A stretch of 17,319 bases of DNA from JAJZQD01 sp021847735 (lineage in GTDB: Bacteria > Bacillota > Thermincolia > Thermincolales > UBA2595). Below the pieces are notes generated by a model. That model did no database searches. It saw only the letters and a list, made by a program, of their open reading frames with translations, and had not been told where the DNA came from. Shown one piece after another: positions 15,754-17,319 of this stretch. How positions within the stretch are numbered: position 1 is the first letter of the stretch; each line of letters opens with the position of its first letter. The translations under genes and the position numbers were made by a program. The stretch spans positions 1 through 17,319 of the forward strand of contig DAHVYW010000120.1 in NCBI GenBank assembly GCA_027324025.1. Reading direction: 5' to 3'.

Positions 15754-16989
15754 TCAATACAGGGTCTTTTTTGTTTCGGCCCACCCGGCAATGAGGTAAG
15801 CCGCCAGGATAACTGCTAACTGCACTACAGGGTAAGAATAGCGGGGTCCTGTTAAATAAACGAGGTGCAGGAACGTAAAATATCCGCTCACCAGCAGGAA
15901 CAGCAAGGCCAGAGGTTTGCGCCGCCATAGCCCCAGTAAAAGCCCGCCTGTCCCAGCTAACAAAAGAACGCGGTGAAACAGGTTTACCCAATAAGCGGGC
16001 AGATATGTGAGTTCTTTGTAGTAAAAGGGGCCTCCCCAAAAGTCTACGAATTTGCCGACAGTATACCAGTACAGGTAACCCCGGAAATTGGTGCGGAAAC
16101 CTTCAACGAGGCGTTTTTTCCCATACTCCATCTGGGCTTTGTCTGACAAAATGCGGTTCCCTTCTATCCACGGGAACTTTTCGTTTATATTACCGTTGAT
16201 ATATGTCCCGCGAAGGAAAGGATTCCCCCCGGAAACTGTAAAGGGGATAAACTCCCTGTAGATTAAATAATTCCTCACAATCCACGGTGAAAGACAGATA
16301 ACCACCACTGCCCCCATTATGCCAACTCTAAAAACCGCCTTTTCCCAGGAATAACCCCGGAAAAGGAGATATACGCCAAAAACAAAGGGCAGAAGGCCGC
16401 TGGTCGGCCTGAAATAGACGGAAAGTCCCAATACCAGCCCTGTTAGGGCAAACCACCCGACCCCGCCGGTCTCTTCGGCCCTGGCGAAATAATACAAGGT
16501 CATAAGCAGCAGGCAGGTAAAAATTGTTTCAGTCAACAGGAAACTGGGAGATGTAAGGTTTGGAGGGTAAACTGCCAGCAGCGCTCCCGAAACAATCCCC
16601 ACCCAGCGGCCGCCAAGGCGGGTCCCCAGTTTAACGGCAAACCAAAGGGCCACCAGGCTCACTCCCACCTGAATAAGCCGGGCTGCCAGCCAACTGGTGG
16701 AACCTACTGCAGCAAAAACGGCAGCCAGGACTATGGGGTACCCTGGCATTATAAAAACCGTTGGTTCATGCCAACCCGCGTATGTGAGGATTCCCTGGTG
16801 CAGCAATATTTCCGCACTTTCCCGGTAGTTGTCGTCATCTGTACCAAGAAACATCCGGTCTCCCTCGGTAAACAACACAAACAGCCGCAGGATTAGGGCA
16901 GCAACCAAAATAAACAATAACAACCTGTCCCTGCACCAAAAGCCCCTGGTCGGAGGTGTAAACACCCTAGTTCTGTGATATAATGACAT
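15754..16989 (-). CDS. GT39/ArnT-like polytopic glycosyltransferase
   Basis: This is a 411-residue integral membrane glycosyltransferase of the GT-C fold (dolichyl-phosphate-mannose-protein mannosyltransferase / ArnT-like group). After the first membrane span (about 22-40) comes an acidic loop, GTDDDNYRESAEIL at 49-62, where family members have the catalytic aspartates. About ten further hydrophobic spans follow, and the C-terminal GPRYSYPVVQLAVILAAYL is a family-typical segment. Such enzymes use polyprenyl-phosphate-linked sugars to glycosylate lipid, polymer or protein on the outer face of the membrane. The substrate here is unknown. GGGAG precedes the ATG at 9-base spacing. The stop is 34 bp upstream of the SGNH gene's start, consistent with an operon. 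Confidence 0.9.
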   Translation of the reverse strand: MSLYHRTRVFTPPTRGFWCRDRLLLFILVAALILRLFVLFTEGDRMFLGTDDDNYRESAEILLHQGILTYAGWHEPTVFIMPGYPIVLAAVFAAVGSTSWLAARLIQVGVSLVALWFAVKLGTRLGGRWVGIVSGALLAVYPPNLTSPSFLLTETIFTCLLLMTLYYFARAEETGGVGWFALTGLVLGLSVYFRPTSGLLPFVFGVYLLFRGYSWEKAVFRVGIMGAVVVICLSPWIVRNYLIYREFIPFTVSGGNPFLRGTYINGNINEKFPWIEGNRILSDKAQMEYGKKRLVEGFRTNFRGYLYWYTVGKFVDFWGGPFYYKELTYLPAYWVNLFHRVLLLAGTGGLLLGLWRRKPLALLFLLVSGYFTFLHLVYLTGPRYSYPVVQLAVILAAYLIAGWAETKKTLY

Positions 16990-17123
16990 CTTATCAACTC
17001 CCTGGTAATGTTTGACACTACCTTCCCAAAATCCCGGGCCGCAGAAAAGACTATAGCCGCCGGATTGTTTTACTTCGTCACACCCTCAGAAAAATATGGC
17101 GCCTTTCTAGTTTCTCCTAAGGC

Positions 17124-17319
17124 CTATTGATGGGCCTTATAATACCGAACGCCTCTTAAACCAAAGATACAGGCAACCAGCCAAAAACTACCGGCCGCGA
17201 ACCCTGCCAGCACATCACTGGGGTAATGAACCCCAAGGTAAATCCGGCTTATCCCAATAGCCAGAATGAGGATAACCAGGAGAATGGTCAATAATACCCT
17301 AAAAAACTTATGGGTGAAA
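17124..17319 (-). CDS. PAP2-family phosphatase, C-terminal part (cut by window edge)
   Basis: Only the last 64 residues are in the window; the start lies beyond 17319. The visible part has a membrane span (LLTILLVILILAIGI), then the phosphatase motif SRIYLGVHYPSD, which fits SRxxxxxHxxxD with the catalytic His and Asp of PAP2 enzymes, and a final hydrophobic span (VLAGFAAGSFWLVACIFG) before a short tail ending KAHQ. Membrane PAP2 enzymes include undecaprenyl-pyrophosphate phosphatases (BcrC/PgpB type) that recycle the lipid carrier used in cell-wall polymer synthesis, which would suit the neighbouring glycosyltransferase gene. It is 134 bp from that gene, so joint transcription is not certain. 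The frame and motif are secure; the substrate is not. Confidence 0.88.
   Translation of the reverse strand, partial: FTHKFFRVLLTILLVILILAIGISRIYLGVHYPSDVLAGFAAGSFWLVACIFGLRGVRYYKAHQ

Noticed and set aside
15720..15791. Longer N-terminus of the SGNH protein
   Set aside because: Adds 24 residues that overlap the glycosyltransferase gene, while the internal ATG at 15719 has a good GGAGG and gives the expected short cytoplasmic start before the membrane span.
17096..17123. Possible terminator after the PAP2 gene (GCCTT/AAGGC then a T-run)
   Set aside because: The stem is only 5 bp with a large loop, and the T-run is displaced; too weak to list.
16990..17123. Promoter for the glycosyltransferase gene (TATAGT as a -10 box)
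   Set aside because: No -35 box at acceptable spacing could be found.

Overview
The window looks like chromosomal DNA of a Gram-positive anaerobe or facultative microaerobe of the Bacillota, probably a clostridial or Peptococcaceae-like lineage. This is inferred from strong AGGAGG-type ribosome binding sites, a Spo0F-like response regulator, an Rrf2-controlled cytochrome bd oxidase, a Tex protein, and a DltB/DltD/DltX-like envelope acylation gene set. The genus is not proven. Every convincing gene lies on the minus strand, so transcription runs from high to low coordinates. I see no rRNA, tRNA, CRISPR array, insertion sequence or phage gene.

Right end (17319 to about 10331): a surface-polymer locus. 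In transcription order it holds the end of a PAP2-type phosphatase, a GT39/ArnT-like polytopic glycosyltransferase, a membrane-anchored SGNH (DltD-like) transferase, an MBOAT (DltB-like) acyltransferase, a previously unlisted 37-residue microprotein (13253-13366) ending in FIYSRF, a DUF2339 polytopic membrane protein, and a DUF3999 exported protein. The microprotein is the main find. It is one membrane span plus a C-terminal hexapeptide that matches the FIYNEF end of DltX, the acyl shuttle of the teichoic acid D-alanylation pathway. It sits directly after an MBOAT/SGNH pair, but dltA and dltC are absent. The set therefore looks like a Dlt-like acyl relay (MBOAT to tyrosine of the microprotein to serine of the SGNH protein to glycopolymer) with an unknown donor and target.

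Middle (10330 to 7992): a 295-bp intergenic stretch with a terminator and a degenerate copy of a GGATGAACAC-type dispersed repeat, then a class I glutamine-amidotransferase-like peptidase C26 and a DUF362 protein with two 4Fe-4S clusters, closed by a strong terminator. Next (7915 to 3688): a tight Tex / Nif3-like / amidohydrolase cluster.

Left end (3523 to 36): a stand-alone Spo0F-like response regulator with its own terminator, then an Rrf2 regulator followed by cydA and cydB. The Rrf2 gene has a near-consensus sigma-A promoter (TTGACA, 17 bp, TAAAAT) whose start region is covered by a perfect 11-bp inverted repeat. This suggests an autoregulated rrf2-cydAB operon in which an iron-sulfur sensor controls the high-affinity terminal oxidase.
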